DNA from: Dendrobium chrysotoxum
Lineage: Eukaryota > Streptophyta > Magnoliopsida > Asparagales > Orchidaceae
DNA length: 64,000 nt
Reading direction: 5' to 3'
Assembly: GCA_019925795.1 (NCBI GenBank)
Contig: CM034314.1
Span: 36,511,774 to 36,575,773, forward strand
Shown: positions 22,341 to 32,685 of the stretch, in pieces
Layout: the number at the start of each line of letters is the position of its first letter
How positions within the stretch are numbered: position 1 is the first letter of the stretch
The notes under the pieces: model-generated
Told to the model about the DNA's origin: nothing
Databases searched by the model: none
The model's input: the letters and a program-made list of their open reading frames with translations, nothing else
Made by a program: the position numbers and the translations under genes

Positions 22341-23641
22341 CAGGGGCGGATCCAGCTTCTTTTTTCAGGGTGGGCAAAATTTTATTAAATAATAATAATA
22401 ATAATAATAACATTAAATAGTAATAATAATAAAATAATTTAAAAAAAACCAATATAATGTTGTCATCATATGAACTGGCTGGATTATAGATTAGAAAATG
22501 CAAACTGTTTCATCATTTCATTAAAAGCAATAATTCCAAAAATAATTTCGTATAGGTGGAGAGGACGAGGTCTGAATGGAGGTCTCCAGGCTTCGATTAA
22601 CCTCACGCCTCCCGACTCGGTCTGGCTTTGTCGGCGTTTCAGCATTGAGCCAAATGAGCTCTTAACCAATCAAAAGCTTAAAACAACTAGTAACATGAAA
22701 GCAGAACAAGAACAATTTTCCTTCAAATCCATTTCAACAGAATCGTATGAAACCAGTTACTTCACTCACATATCCAAACTTGTTTTCGATTGCAAAGCAG
22801 TGAGTATCACACTAGACCAGTGTGAGTATGACACTAGTTTAACAAACAAAATCAGATCTCCACTTAAACCTTATGGAAACCCAAAAGAAAAAAAAAAGAG
22901 ATTTTGTAAATTGGTTCTTAACAAAAAAGACGATCAAACAAATTTAATGCTTAAAGTATCAAAAAATATTGAAGAAACCACTAACCAAACAGCATGGTAT
23001 GCAGCAGCTAACTCTTTTATCAAGGCCTTCCTTTTGATAATACCAATCATTCGGCTTGGATCAAACTTCACAATTTCTTTATTAGCCACAACTTACTCTC
23101 TGGAGGCAGTTGTTAGCTCGAGGACATGATCCTTCAACTCCATTGCCAGTTTTCCCTTTCACGCTTCACAGCGAGCGAGCTCCCATCGTTGCTTCCGATT
23201 ACAATGGCGTAACTTATGATCCGATAGGAAGGGAACGTCATCGAAGGAGCGAAGTCGAATAGCAACGAAGGAGCCGAAGAAACATGCAAAAGTCTTAGCT
23301 GGTGCGAAGCAACGACGACCTCTTGCGATTTGAGAAAGCCAAGGCCGGGGACCTCTTACGATTGGCGAAGGGAAAAGCCGGCGACGGGCGACCTCTTGCG
23401 ATTTGGGAAAGGCCTGATCTTGGAGTTGCGAACGACGGAGAGGGAGCGATTCTGCGAAGCGAACGAAGAGTCGAGATGGGCAAAACTGAGGCGGCTGTGC
23501 GGGATTAATAATTTTAGGGCAAAAAATTTTTTTGAGGGTGGGGGGGGGGGCAAAATTCCGAAAAAGCCCCCTTTAATGAATATTTTTTTATTTTCAGGGT
23601 GGGCAAATGCCCACCCTCAACTGGCCATGGATCCGCCCATG
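22341..23641. mobile_element. Non-autonomous hAT element, 1.3 kb, perfect 8-bp target duplication
   Basis: The left end caggggcggatcca and right end tggatccgcccatg are inverted repeats of the CAGGGGCGGA type found in plant hAT elements. The 8-bp TSD atattagg is exact at 22,333-22,340 and 23,642-23,649. Just inside the ends, gggtgggcaaa occurs in both halves. The interior holds a (TAA)n run (about 22,388-22,435), a 120-bp block that recurs at 56,753, and a 33-40-bp tandem repeat (about 23,317-23,425). One plus-strand frame (22,470-23,129, 219 codons) has no resemblance to a transposase and reads like non-coding sequence. Mobilisation would depend on a hAT transposase from another copy. Confidence 0.88.
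23317..23425. repeat. Three-unit minisatellite inside the hAT element
   Basis: gacctcttgcgatt, gacctcttacgatt and gacctcttgcgatt start units at about 23,317, 23,350 and 23,390. Each continues as a gaaag..aa-type G-rich stretch. Confidence 0.75.
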
Positions 23642-23649
23642 ATATTAGG

Positions 23650-24345
23650 TGTAAAACTCGTCATTGTCACTTAAGAGGCGCCTAATGTTGGATGAAGGTG
23701 GAATTGGAGCTGCAATTGGTTAAGAAGAATTAGAACTAGTGTGCTGTTGGTGGGGATACAGGACTCCACCTGAAGAGACGCCTATAAGAAACAGGGAGCC
23801 TCAAAAAATCTTTTTAAGGTAACAAACCTTAACATAGAAAAAAAGAATTATCTTATCTTGGAAGGAAAAGCAAGAACAAATGCAATGTACTAGATTTCTA
23901 AAACTATAACAAAACTTTGAGGTTGTGGCAAGTAATCTATTGTGGGTAGAATGCAATTAGCATATAGGATAAAGATAAACTAAAGCATGGTTTTCATCGT
24001 TACTACCCTAATCATTAGAATGAATGTGCGCTCAATTATAAAATTTTTATTATGCCATGCAAAGAGCCTATAGAAAAGTGGTCTCCCACTAAATTAGAGT
24101 TAGGAAAAGTCAATAGTAAGGGAGTCAACTTTTTGTATTGTTATTTAAAGTACAATGACTATATAAAAATCTAACTTTTGAGAACAGGGAAAGAGATATG
24201 GGATTAAGTGATTAACTATGAAGGAACATATGAGATAAGGGAAATAAAGATTAACATCTTAATGCAGGAGTACTAGAATTTCTAGGAGCCTGGAGACAAA
24301 AGTACAAAAATGTTTGGATGACAAAGATGATCAATGGTTGGTAAG
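23650..24345. other. Unassigned DNA, with one exon-like minus-strand stretch
   Basis: On the minus strand a good acceptor (cctgtttcttatag, about 23,780-23,793) is followed by balanced sequence. One frame of it reads GVSSGGVLYPHQQHTSSNSS before a stop. This may be a remnant of an upstream exon of the gene ending at 20,921, but I recognise no protein. The rest (23,820-24,345) is AT-rich with nothing to report. Confidence 0.25.
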
Positions 24346-25143
24346 TGTTAGTAAAAATTATGGTAAATATTTTTGCATATATTTTCTATGTAATTATTTT
24401 GTTTGTTGTTGTGCATGAAACTCTGAGAACAAAAGGCATAAAAAGAGAATTTTGACAACAGCGCCATGGCCCCATATCAATCACCGCTACAGTGCCAAAT
24501 TTGGATCATCATGGCGCCACTACTCTCCAGAATTTTATAAGTTGATTCAGCGCCCCAAAACCATATCATTCAATGCCACGGCACTATGAGTGACCCAACA
24601 CCAAAAGCCCGGCACTACTGCAGGTATGCTCTCGAGAAAATCTTCAAATAATTTAGTGCCCCAGCACAATATTCAGGAGCACCCTAGTGCCAGGACGCAT
24701 CGTGTCGCTTGCTTTAGGCCAACACAGCAACGCCATAATGGCTCTGCAACTCAAATTCCCACGGAGCCGCGACAAGGAAGTTGGAGCGGTTCATTTGGGA
24801 AGTGTCACACCAATTTAGACTAGCACCACTGCAGAGACAAGCGAGTTGCACCGCAGTGCTAGTTCATTTAGTAGCACCGCGGCGCCGGTGACAATTTTAT
24901 ATATTTAGTATAAATAGTTTTCTTTTTGAATTTATGAGGGCTGACTGTTTCATTTATAAGTACAACAGTGTGAGTGAGAGAGTTAAGTGTGGGGAGGGAC
25001 TGTACTTAAGGGAGATTGATCCGGAAGCCACTAGTATTTGTAATTGCTTGTAAAAGCTATTTTGGGTGCAATCTAACACACTTAAACTCTTGTATCTTAT
25101 TTTTATTATTAAAATAAATGCTGCTTAGTGTGAATTCAATTCC
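24346..25143 (+). repeat. LTR-like block with CpG-rich tract and TATA box
   Basis: Begins tgttagtaaaaatta, like the Athila LTR starts at 33,786 and 42,561. As in those LTRs, an AT-rich beginning leads into a tract full of gcgcca/cgccac/gcggcgcc words (about 24,450-24,890). A TATA box (tataaata, 24,909-24,916) and a gagagagttaag leader-like region follow. The right end is not defined because LINE B is inserted at 25,143. Probably the LTR of an old element, possibly the left LTR of the nest that continues to 47,837. Overall identity to the Athila LTR is low. Confidence 0.5.
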
Positions 25144-25189
25144 TTCCTTTTTTTTTGAAGATATGCAAATAACATTAAATATAAAAGAA

Positions 25190-25590
25190 AAAGATACAAG
25201 AGACTGTGATAGTCAACCTATCACAATCCTTCCTAATCAAGTCAACAAAACTTGAAGGAAGTTCACTATCAACAAAAACATCCCAAAAGAAATCACCTAA
25301 GAGGGCTTGATGAGAATAGAAATCAGCCACTCTATTGCTATCTCTACAAATAAATTGAAAAATAACATTCTTAAAAACTTCTAAAAAAGAAAAATCCAAT
25401 CTTTGAATTCTTTTATTCAAATCTTTAGTCTTCATAACCGAATTCTGCAACAAATGGATCATGTTAACATTATCTCCTTCAATAATAATACATTCTTGTC
25501 AATCATCCATTCTTGAAGAATGTTTTTGAAATTAAAAACAGCTAATAATTCCAATAGAGATATATCCCAATGTAGAAATTTTTTCCCATA
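25190..25590 (-). pseudogene. LINE B RNase H C-terminal part
   Basis: Minus-strand translation gives KFLHWDISLLELLAVFNFKN (compare WDIAQLELLAFTSLKN in LINE A), then, in another frame, DKNVLLLKEIM. FKNVIFQFICRDSNRVADF and DVFVDSELPSSFVDLIRKDC end near 25,190. It belongs to the ORF2 that starts at 32,200 and is separated from its N-terminal half by the RTE insertion. Frame changes make it inactive. Confidence 0.8.
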
Positions 25591-25628
25591 CGCAAGTATG
25601 GGAAATTTTTTCCCATACGCAAGTATGG
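25575..25628. repeat. 27-bp tandem duplication at the left junction of the RTE fragment
   Basis: Two identical 27-bp units (25,575-25,601 and 25,602-25,628). Each contains LINE B target sequence plus three bases (tgg) that match the start of the RTE sequence. The duplication therefore spans the insertion junction. Confidence 0.85.
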
Positions 25629-26185
25629 GATGTTATCAGTAGAATTCAAGTTGGATGGTTAAAGTGGAGGAATGCATCGGGCTTGTTGTGTGATAGAAAA
25701 GTCCCCCTCAAACTTAAGGGAAAATTCTATAAGATGGTGGTGAGACCTGCAATGCTTTATGGTGCAGAATGTTGGCCATTAAAAGAGAAGCACAATACTA
25801 AGTTATGTGTTGCGGAGATGAGGATGCTCAGGTGGATGAGTGGATTTACTCTTAGAGACAAGATACGAAATGAGCAGATACGTGAAAAGGTTAGAGTAGC
25901 TCCAGTGGAGGATAAGATTAGAGAGAGTCGCCTTAGATGGTTTGGTCACATAAAACGGCAACCTTCCGATGACCCAGTTAGGAAAGTAGAGGTATTAGAT
26001 TTGACTTATGTTAAGAAAGGTAGAGGTAGACCTAAAAAGACTTGGTTAGAAAATATTAGAAATGATCTTTCTTTATTAGATTTAAACGAGAATTTGACTT
26101 TGAACCGAACACAATGGAGAAAAAGGATTCATGTTGCCGACCCCACGTAGTGGGACAAAGGCTTGATGTTGTTGTTGTTGTTGTT
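25626..26185 (+). mobile_element. 5'-truncated RTE-type LINE fragment inserted in LINE B
   Basis: Over its length it matches the end of the RTE element at 39,330-41,802, starting at tgggatgttatcag (compare tggggatattatcag at 41,246). It ends in the same tagtgggacaaaggcttgatg plus (TTG)n tail. The 7-bp word gcaagta lies on both sides (25,619-25,625 and 26,186-26,192), consistent with a short TSD. Only the last fifth of the element was copied, as is common for LINEs. Confidence 0.9.
25683..26150 (+). pseudogene. RTE ORF, C-terminal fragment
   Basis: An open frame of 155 codons corresponding to the C-terminal region after the RT domain of the RTE ORF: VRPAMLYGAECWPLKEKH, RMLRWMSGFTLRDKIRNEQI, RLRWFGHIKRQ, then RGRPKKTWLENI and the terminal ADPT. 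Nearly identical to 41,300-41,769. It lacks endonuclease and RT, so it can have no function alone. The listed start is simply the first start codon after truncation. Confidence 0.85.
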
Positions 26186-26192
26186 GCAAGTA

Positions 26193-26356
26193 AAAATCTT
26201 CCTTTATGATCTCCTAACACACCAGCTATTCCCGCCATATTAGATTGCATAAGCGAAGCATCTACATTCAACTTGATTCAATCTGGAGGAGGGGGATACC
26301 AATTTTTGAACATCACATCATGCAGGTTAATATCCCAGTTCTGAAAAATTGGAAAC
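26193..26356 (-). pseudogene. LINE B RNase H N-terminal part
   Basis: Minus-strand translation reads NWYPPPPD, a stop, then IKLNVDASLMQSNMAGIAGV and LGDHKGRFLLA. This is the start of the RNase H domain (compare WHPPPPEWYKINIDATLK in LINE A), with the first catalytic Asp in NVDAS. It lies between the RTE insertion (left) and the gag-only LTR element (right). Confidence 0.82.
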
Positions 26357-26361
26357 AAATG

Positions 26362-26833
26362 TGATAGGAAACACTTGAAGATCTCAAGTAATTCCTATCA
26401 ATCTTTAGAAAACAGCAAAAATTCCTCCACAAGAATCCATACAAAACAACGAAAACAGTAAATAATTTGTATTATTTGATGAAAGGGAAACGGAAAATAG
26501 CAAGATACAGTTGATCCTCAATTCGAGAGGATCGATCTCTCCCAAATTCTCTAGACGCCGGTAGAGCCCAAAAGAAACTTAAACCTAACAGATCTCAAAT
26601 TTCAACCAAATTCAAGATTCCCTAAACTTAGGTAAACAAAATATTTAATGCATACAAAACAAAATGAAATCCCTAAACAATCCCTACATTCAAAATTCCC
26701 TCCCAAAACCCTCAAAAATCCTTCCAAACAGCCCCTGAAAGCTTGGACATCTATTTGGCGCGTATAGACAGGCGGAGAGTTCTGCCTGTTTTGCGTAAGT
26801 CGGTCCCGTCGGACCGGCTGGACCGGTCTAATA
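26362..26833 (-). repeat. 3' LTR of the gag-only element
   Basis: Begins (plus strand) tgataggaaacacttgaag, as does the other LTR, and ends ggtctaata where the 5' LTR ends ggtctaaca. One base change has removed the terminal TG/CA at this end. It lacks a short ggaccggtc repeat present in the other LTR. Confidence 0.88.
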
Positions 26834-26848
26834 ATACTCCCCCTCCCA
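26834..26848 (-). promoter_or_regulatory. Polypurine tract of the gag-only element
   Basis: On the minus strand, gggagggggagtat directly precedes the 3' LTR. It would prime plus-strand DNA synthesis. Confidence 0.75.
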
Positions 26849-26932
26849 AATATCCACCTTATCCACAAGGTGGAAAGATAAAAACCCTCCTCCATTCCTT
26901 CTTGATCGCAAAAGGGTAAGAACCTGAAGAGT

Positions 26933-28172
26933 TTAGTCCTTATACCTGTGCCCCGGCGTATACCTCTCGTAACATCGGAAACAGATCCCCTTCGCCCTCT
27001 TCTCCTGTAATTCTATTTCTGTGAGCTTCTTGAAGTTGTCCCCAGGTCTTCCTCCGATAGTCTTGTCCTTCGAAGTCTTCCTAAGAGTGTCCGGTGTTGA
27101 TTCCTTGGGTGCCAAAAAGGTGGTGGTCATCCTGTTTGAGCCTCCTGAACTGCTACCTCCAGTTTCTCTCTCCAGGTGCCTCTGATCCTCCACTAACTGA
27201 GCTAACTCCATAGCCTCTCCCAAATCACGAGGCCTCATTACTCTAACCGCTGCTCGGATCTCTGGTATTAGTCCCTTCATGAAACTTCCCTCTAGCACTA
27301 TCTCAGGAAGGTGGTCCAATCGGCTAGCAAGGTACTCAAATCTCTCCCAGTACTCCGTCACTGAACCCTCCTGTGTCAAGGCGAAGAACTGCTTGTATAA
27401 GTCTCCTGCCCTGCCAGTTCGGAAACGTTCTACCAAACAATCCTTGAACTCTCTCCAACTCCGTATGGGTCGTCGCATGTTCCTCCACTGATACCAAGAC
27501 AAAGCCTTCCCTTCCAAACATAGGCCAACCGACGTCAGTCTCTCCTCCTCTGTCAACCCATTGATGGCGAAATATCTTTCTACCTTATATATCCACCCGT
27601 GAGCATCCTCCCCCTCAAAGATTGGCATCTTCAGTTTCCTCACCCTCGGGTCACACCAGTTTCCCCTAAATCCTCCATAACCTCCCATTCCTTGAATAGG
27701 AGGTGCTCCCCAATTGTCACGATCTTCCCTCCGACAATCATACCCAAACCCTTCATCAAAAGTCCCTCTTCTTTCAAAATCAGCACCGCGGCGATCGAAA
27801 TCATCCCATCTTTTCAAATTCAGCACCCCTTCTTGCGTAGCCAATTCTCATCTCTTCCCTAGAAAGTAGTTCTAGATGAGGCATTCCGTCTTCTCCCTCC
27901 AAGATCTCCACTTCTGGATTTTCCCTTCCCCTAAACGTGTTAGGGTTCCCATCTCTTCCATGGCCGCCAGTAGTTTTCTTTGCTTCCGATGTCACTGGTT
28001 TGGTTTTGGCTTCAAGCAATTTCTTCAACATGTCTTCCACTACGGCGAACTTTTCAACCATCTTTTCATTGACAGATGCAATCTGATTTTGAAAATCAGC
28101 CATCTTCTCCTCAAAATGTGTTCTGAGTTGCCCAAGTTCTCCCTCCAAAACTTCAACCTTCCTTCCGGCCAT
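26933..28172 (-). pseudogene. Gag polyprotein of the gag-only gypsy-type element (one frameshift)
   Basis: Translated from the ATG at 28,172 (MAGRKVEVLEGELGQLRTHF), the N-terminus is a probable coiled coil (about residues 5-60). A frame change near 27,840 leads into the Retrotrans_gag capsid region (DAHGWIYKVERYFAINGL, LSWYQWRNMRRPIRSW, FKDCLVERFRTG, GSVTEYWERFEYLASRL), which is otherwise open for about 300 codons. It ends in a knuckle, CFRCYERYTPGHRY, where the last zinc-binding Cys is Tyr. Gag forms the particle that packages element RNA. The fold and knuckle match Ty3/gypsy of Tekay/CRM-like type; the exact clade is my inference. The single lesion plus the altered knuckle probably make it inactive. 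Confidence 0.85.
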
Positions 28173-28193
28173 TGGTTCCCCTTCGATCAACGT

Positions 28194-28205
28194 GCTCTGA
28201 TACCA
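28194..28205 (-). promoter_or_regulatory. Primer binding site (tRNA-Met type)
   Basis: Reads tggtatcagagc on the minus strand, three bases inside the 5' LTR: the complement of the initiator tRNA-Met 3' end used by many plant LTR elements. Confidence 0.85.
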
Positions 28206-28208
28206 ATT

Positions 28209-28698
28209 TGATAGGAAACACTTGAAGATCTCAAGTAATTCCTATCAATCTTTAGAAAACAACGAAAAATCCTCCACAAGAATCCACACAAAACCACGAA
28301 AATAGTAGATAATTTGTATTATTTGATGAAAGGGAAATGGAAAATAGCAAGATACAGTTGATCCTCCATTCGAGAGGAGGATCGATCTCTCCCAAATTCT
28401 CTAGACGCTGCTAGAGCCCAAAGGAAACCTAAACCTAAGAGATCTCAAATTTCAACCAAATTCAAGATTCCCTAACCCTAGGAAAACAACCTATTTAATG
28501 CATACAAGTCAAAATAAAATCCCTAAACAGTCCCTATATTCAAAATTCCCGCCCAAAACCCTCAAAAATCCTTCCAAAATAGCCCCCGAAAGCTTGCGAC
28601 ATCCATTCAGCGCGTACACACAGGCGGAGAGTTCCGCCTGTTTTGTGTAAGCCGGTCCAATCAGACCGGCTGGACCGGTCCAATGGACCGGTCTAACA
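28209..28698 (-). repeat. 5' LTR of the gag-only element
   Basis: 490 bp; on the minus strand it starts tgttagaccggtcc and ends cctatca (TG...CA). A ccggt-rich block occurs near its start. Pairs with 26,362-26,833. Confidence 0.88.
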
Positions 28699-28703
28699 AA
28701 ATG

Positions 28704-31700
28704 CATTTGGATTGATTGAGAAAGAATCTGAGATGCAATCATTGAAAGTGAAGGAACAAACTTTCCATGCTTAAAAAGATTCCTGGCTTTCCAATTCTAA
28801 TAAACTGAAGAAACATAAATTCTGACTAATCCTGGATTAGCATTAGATGTCTTTTCCATATTATAGTAGCAATGAGATAGACTTTGAAATTTAGGTAAAT
28901 GAATACCCCAATGTTTAAATATCTCAAACACTTCAATTAACTTGTTGCAATGAACTACAATATGGTTTATATCTTCAATTTCCTGGCAATCTCGCGGACA
29001 ATTAATACAGTCGTGCAATTTTCTATAATTGAACCAAAAATTAGTTGAAAGAGCATTATTTAGAAGTCACCACCAAAAAAAAATTTCTTTGGGACTCACC
29101 TTTAATTTTTTCAGCCATCTCATATTTATCCCAACTTCTTGTTGAACTTTTAATGAAGCTTCAAATGACATTGCAGTAACTGATTTACTAGAATTTGATA
29201 TAATTAATTCCGGTTCATCATCAATCGAATCTGATATAATAGGAATGTCCATAATAATGTTTACCAAATCATCAAAAAAATACTTCTTTAAAATAGCATG
29301 ATCCCATCTTTCTTCTTCATCAATGAGAGTAGACAACATTTTATTTTGAAGATCCATCATATTACAGGTAGAAGGCCACTTATTTAGACTTCTGTCAAGA
29401 ATCCAAATATCATTTGTAATATTTATTTTGCTTCCATTACTGACCTACCATCTAATAATCGGCTTTAAAAAATGAGCACCATCATTTATTATACGCCAAG
29501 CCGGAGATGAACATCTTTTTATTTCCTCTTTCCATATGTCAGTACCATATTTCGCCACCATTATTCTATTTAGAATAGTGTGATGATTTCGTATGAAACT
29601 CCAAGCAATACGAGCCCTTAATGAATCTTGTCTTTTAGCTGCACCTTGAATTCCAAAACCACCTCGATTAGTAGTACATAAGAGTATTCCAAGAAATATA
29701 ATGTAATCCTTGTCTTCCTTGCTCCTTATGCAATAAGAAGTTTCTACAAAACATGCCAATATCATATAAAACACCTTTCGGAATTAATAAATGAGAAACA
29801 TATGAAAAAACAGTTTTTATCAACAAGATTCTTCCAGCCAATGATAGTGAACGAGATCCCCAAGTATTAAGTCTTTCCATAGCCTTATCCAAAACATTTT
29901 GGTAATCAAGAACCTTCAATCTTCTCAAAGCCATTTTTACACCTAACTAGGTGATTTCAGAAATAGAATGAAATCCCAGAATTTTGCTTAGTTTCCGTTT
30001 CCTTCTTCTAGATACTATTTTTCCAAATTTATTATGATTTATATGCTATCAAGTCCAGCTACAATAGTCAATCAGAATTCTATTAATCAGATTAGCATTG
30101 TACCTTGAAGCTTCGGATACAACTAATACATCATCAGCATACAATAGATGAGACATTTTTTCTGTATTTCGTCAAGTTTAATGCCAAGCTTTCTTCCTTT
30201 TTCATGGAATGCTTTAGAAAGTAGTTCAGAACACAAGATCAATAGATAAGGATATAACGGACATCCTTGTTGAAAACCACATTCTGCTTTTATCCAATCA
30301 CTTTTCCTTCCATTGATGATAATAGAGAATTTCAGATGATTTATACACTGAATAATCAAGTTATAATTTTCAATGGGAAACCCACAACTCTTAAAATCTG
30401 ACATAATGTATCCTAACACATACTATCATATGCTTGCTCCATGTCTAATTTTATTAACATAAATCCAGGTTTAGATGTAGAGAATATAAATTTATTTAAT
30501 ATCTCATGAGCCAACAAACAGTTGTGTGAAATAGATCGTCCTGGTACAAATGCTCCTTGCAATTTAGATATAATCAAAGGAAGACAAGTCTTCAATCTAT
30601 TTAATATCATTCCAGAAACAATTTTATAAATGGTTTGACATAAGCTGATTGATCTGAATTTTGTTAATTTTGAAGCATTATGAACTTTTGAAATCAGAAC
30701 AACCAAAGTTTCTTTCCAAGAATCAGGCATAATTCCCAAAGAAAAAAGTTTTCAACAGCATTCTAAATTTTGTTTTTTACTATATTCCAAAAAGATTTTA
30801 AAAAACAAGCATTTATACCATCTGCTCCAGGAGATTTATTATTATCCATTTTCATAACCGTAGAAAAAGCTACTCTTTGTTAAAATCTGCTGTCACGATG
30901 TGTTTCATTTCTTCATTCAACTGATGTTCTAAATTAAAAGATGGCTAGTTTTGTAATATGCATTGTCTTTTTCCCATTTTTTCTGAAAAAAATTATCAAA
31001 AGCTGACTGTATCAATTCAGGATTTGTCTCTATAACACCATTTGAAAGAGAAATTTGATTAATCATATTTCCATTTCTTCTAACTACAGTGAAAGCATGA
31101 AAAATTGAAGTTTTGATCACCTTCTTCCTGCTATTGAGATTTAGACCTTTGTCTCCACCAAGTTGCAAGTTTCGCAAGGGTAATATTCAATTCGTGAACT
31201 TTTTTCCTTAGTTCAAGTAACTTGCTCGGGTTAAGATCATCCAAACAACTTTCCTCCTCTTGCAATAACAATATATCATTTTGCAACATAACTTTAAGAT
31301 TGTTTAGCTCCTTTAATTTGTTTTTACTCCAAAAAAACAAAATTTTAAGAGATCTTTTAACTTTCCTTTGAAGAAGATCAGATGCAGATCCAAAATCTTG
31401 TTTTTTCCAAGCTTTATTAAGAATACCCCAACATGCTTCATAAGAACACCACACATTCTCAAATCTGATGACTTTTTGATTGAAACAAAAAGAGTTGTTT
31501 AAATTAAGCAATATTGGATAATGATCTGAAGCAACTCTTGATAAATGTCTTATTATAGCAAAGGGAATATTTAACAATGCTTTAGAATTTAAACAAAATC
31601 TGTCTAATCTTTCCCATATACGAGCAAGACCATCTTTATTGTTACACCAAGGGTATTTAGGACCAACAGTACCAATATCATGAAAATCATTTTTTGTTAT

Positions 31701-32200
31701 AAATTCCTTATCTCTTGAGAGCATTGAGAAAAAAAATAAATCTTTTTCCACCTTTCTTTTCATGCTTTAATAAAATAAAGTTAAAATCTCCTCCCATAAT
31801 ACATGGATTATCATTAGAAGTATATTCTTCAATCATTTACCACAAATTTCTTCTTTCATGAAGATCCTTATTGTCATAGACTATAGAAACAATCCATATA
31901 ATACCATTAGGAGACTTTAAATGACCAATTACACATTGATTGGAAGAATTTAAAATTGACAAAGAAGAAATACCCTTTCTCCATAATGCAACAATGCCAC
32001 CTACAGCTCCTCTAGCAGCAAAATGAAAGAAATCCCAATCATTACCAATAATTCTTCTAACTTCATTATTATCCATGGAATCTAATTTAGTTTCCATTAA
32101 ACCAACAAAGAAAACACTATTATGTATAACCAAACTTCTCAAATAATGGGAAGCTTCTTTTTATTAGCTCCCCAACAATTCCAAAATAATATGGAAGACA
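28704..32200 (-). pseudogene. LINE B ORF2: endonuclease, RT, zf-RVT, broken
   Basis: Starts at ATG 32,200 (minus), overlapping the ORF1 stop as TAATG, with MSSILFWNCWGANKKK. Endonuclease blocks include FFVGLMETKL (about 32,080) and RVASDHYPILLNL (about 31,520). RT blocks are FRSISLCQTIYKIVSGM, AFVPGRSISHNCLLAHE, IKLDMEQAYDSM (30,420-30,650), QQGCPLYPYL and the catalytic YADD at 30,130-30,141. The zf-RVT region around 28,800-29,020 keeps CINCPRDCQEIEDINHIVVH. Frames change near 32,140, 30,750, 30,420 and 29,900 among others. RNase H continues beyond the inserted elements at 26,193-26,356 and 25,190-25,590. Role as for LINE A ORF2; inactive. Confidence 0.87.
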
Positions 32201-32671
32201 TTAAGAAACAAATGGGGATGAGGCCCCAACCCCTTCATGAATACCATCTCCTCTTCTAATTCTTTGGTTGTCCTTTATAGGCCCTAACATTCTCAATTCT
32301 TTACTTAATTTATTCTTATGATGAAAAGACTTAGGAGAATTATTGTCAATCAACTTAGATGCAGAAGACAAATCATCAAAAATTCCATTATCATTACCGA
32401 CAACAACTTTCACAGGAATAAGATTACAAGACTTTAAACTAGCAGGTGAATTCAATACCTTCAAATTATTTGGAAGCTCAACATGATATTCTTCTTTGGA
32501 CGAACATAATTCTTTGCTTCATGAAATGTTGGTTTAATTTGATCAGCAACATCTTCAATTTTATCAATATTTCCATTATGAGAAACATCTGCATCATTTT
32601 TCATGACCTCCTTCTGCATTTCATGCATCTTCAATTCTTTACGAGCAGCAATAGGTTTTGATACTAAAGAA
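32201..32671 (-). pseudogene. LINE B ORF1, C-terminal linker
   Basis: The minus-strand frame ends KLSKELRMLGPIKDNQ...GVGASSPFVS, stop, which parallels the LINE A ORF1 end (KLAKELRSLGPIKNV...). Upstream it continues as SKPIAARKELKMHEMQKE and similar charged sequence. The capsid-like domain and zinc knuckle are missing, so this copy is 5' truncated. The stop overlaps the ORF2 ATG (TAATG, 32,198-32,202). Confidence 0.75.
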
Positions 32672-32685
32672 GTGAATTCAATTCC

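Larger units (their letters stand above)
26362..28698 (-). mobile_element. Gag-only (TR-GAG-like) LTR retrotransposon, 2.3 kb
   Basis: Two LTRs (28,209-28,698 and 26,362-26,833) closely match along their length and flank a single gag gene on the minus strand. The 5-bp TSD aaatg is exact at 26,357-26,361 and 28,699-28,703. The tRNA-Met-type primer site lies just inside the 5' LTR and a G-rich polypurine tract lies just before the 3' LTR. Protease, RT, RNase H and integrase are absent: gag runs directly into a short tail (SFHLVDKVDIWEGEY) that normally follows integrase. This is the layout described for plant TR-GAG elements, which must borrow pol from autonomous relatives. The high LTR similarity suggests a fairly recent insertion. 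Confidence 0.88.
25144..32671 (-). mobile_element. LINE B: 5'-truncated L1-type LINE, itself interrupted twice
   Basis: On the minus strand, ORF1 C-terminus (32,671-32,201), ORF2 (32,200 downward) and a poly(A) tail (poly(T) on plus at about 25,148-25,156) make a LINE of the same family as LINE A. It is interrupted by a gag-only LTR element (26,362-28,698) and an RTE fragment (25,626-26,185). Joining across these by their target duplications restores collinear RNase H sequence. The 14-mer gtgaattcaattcc occurs both directly outside the poly(A) end (25,130-25,143) and at 32,672-32,685. It is a candidate TSD that would place the 5' truncation inside the ORF1 linker. Minus-strand sequence to about 32,880 also looks weakly coding, so the 5' limit is uncertain. 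Confidence 0.85.

Noticed and set aside
22470..23129. 219-codon open frame inside the hAT element as a gene
   Set aside because: No recognisable domain, it crosses composition changes inside a non-autonomous transposon, and it has no start context or neighbour to support it.
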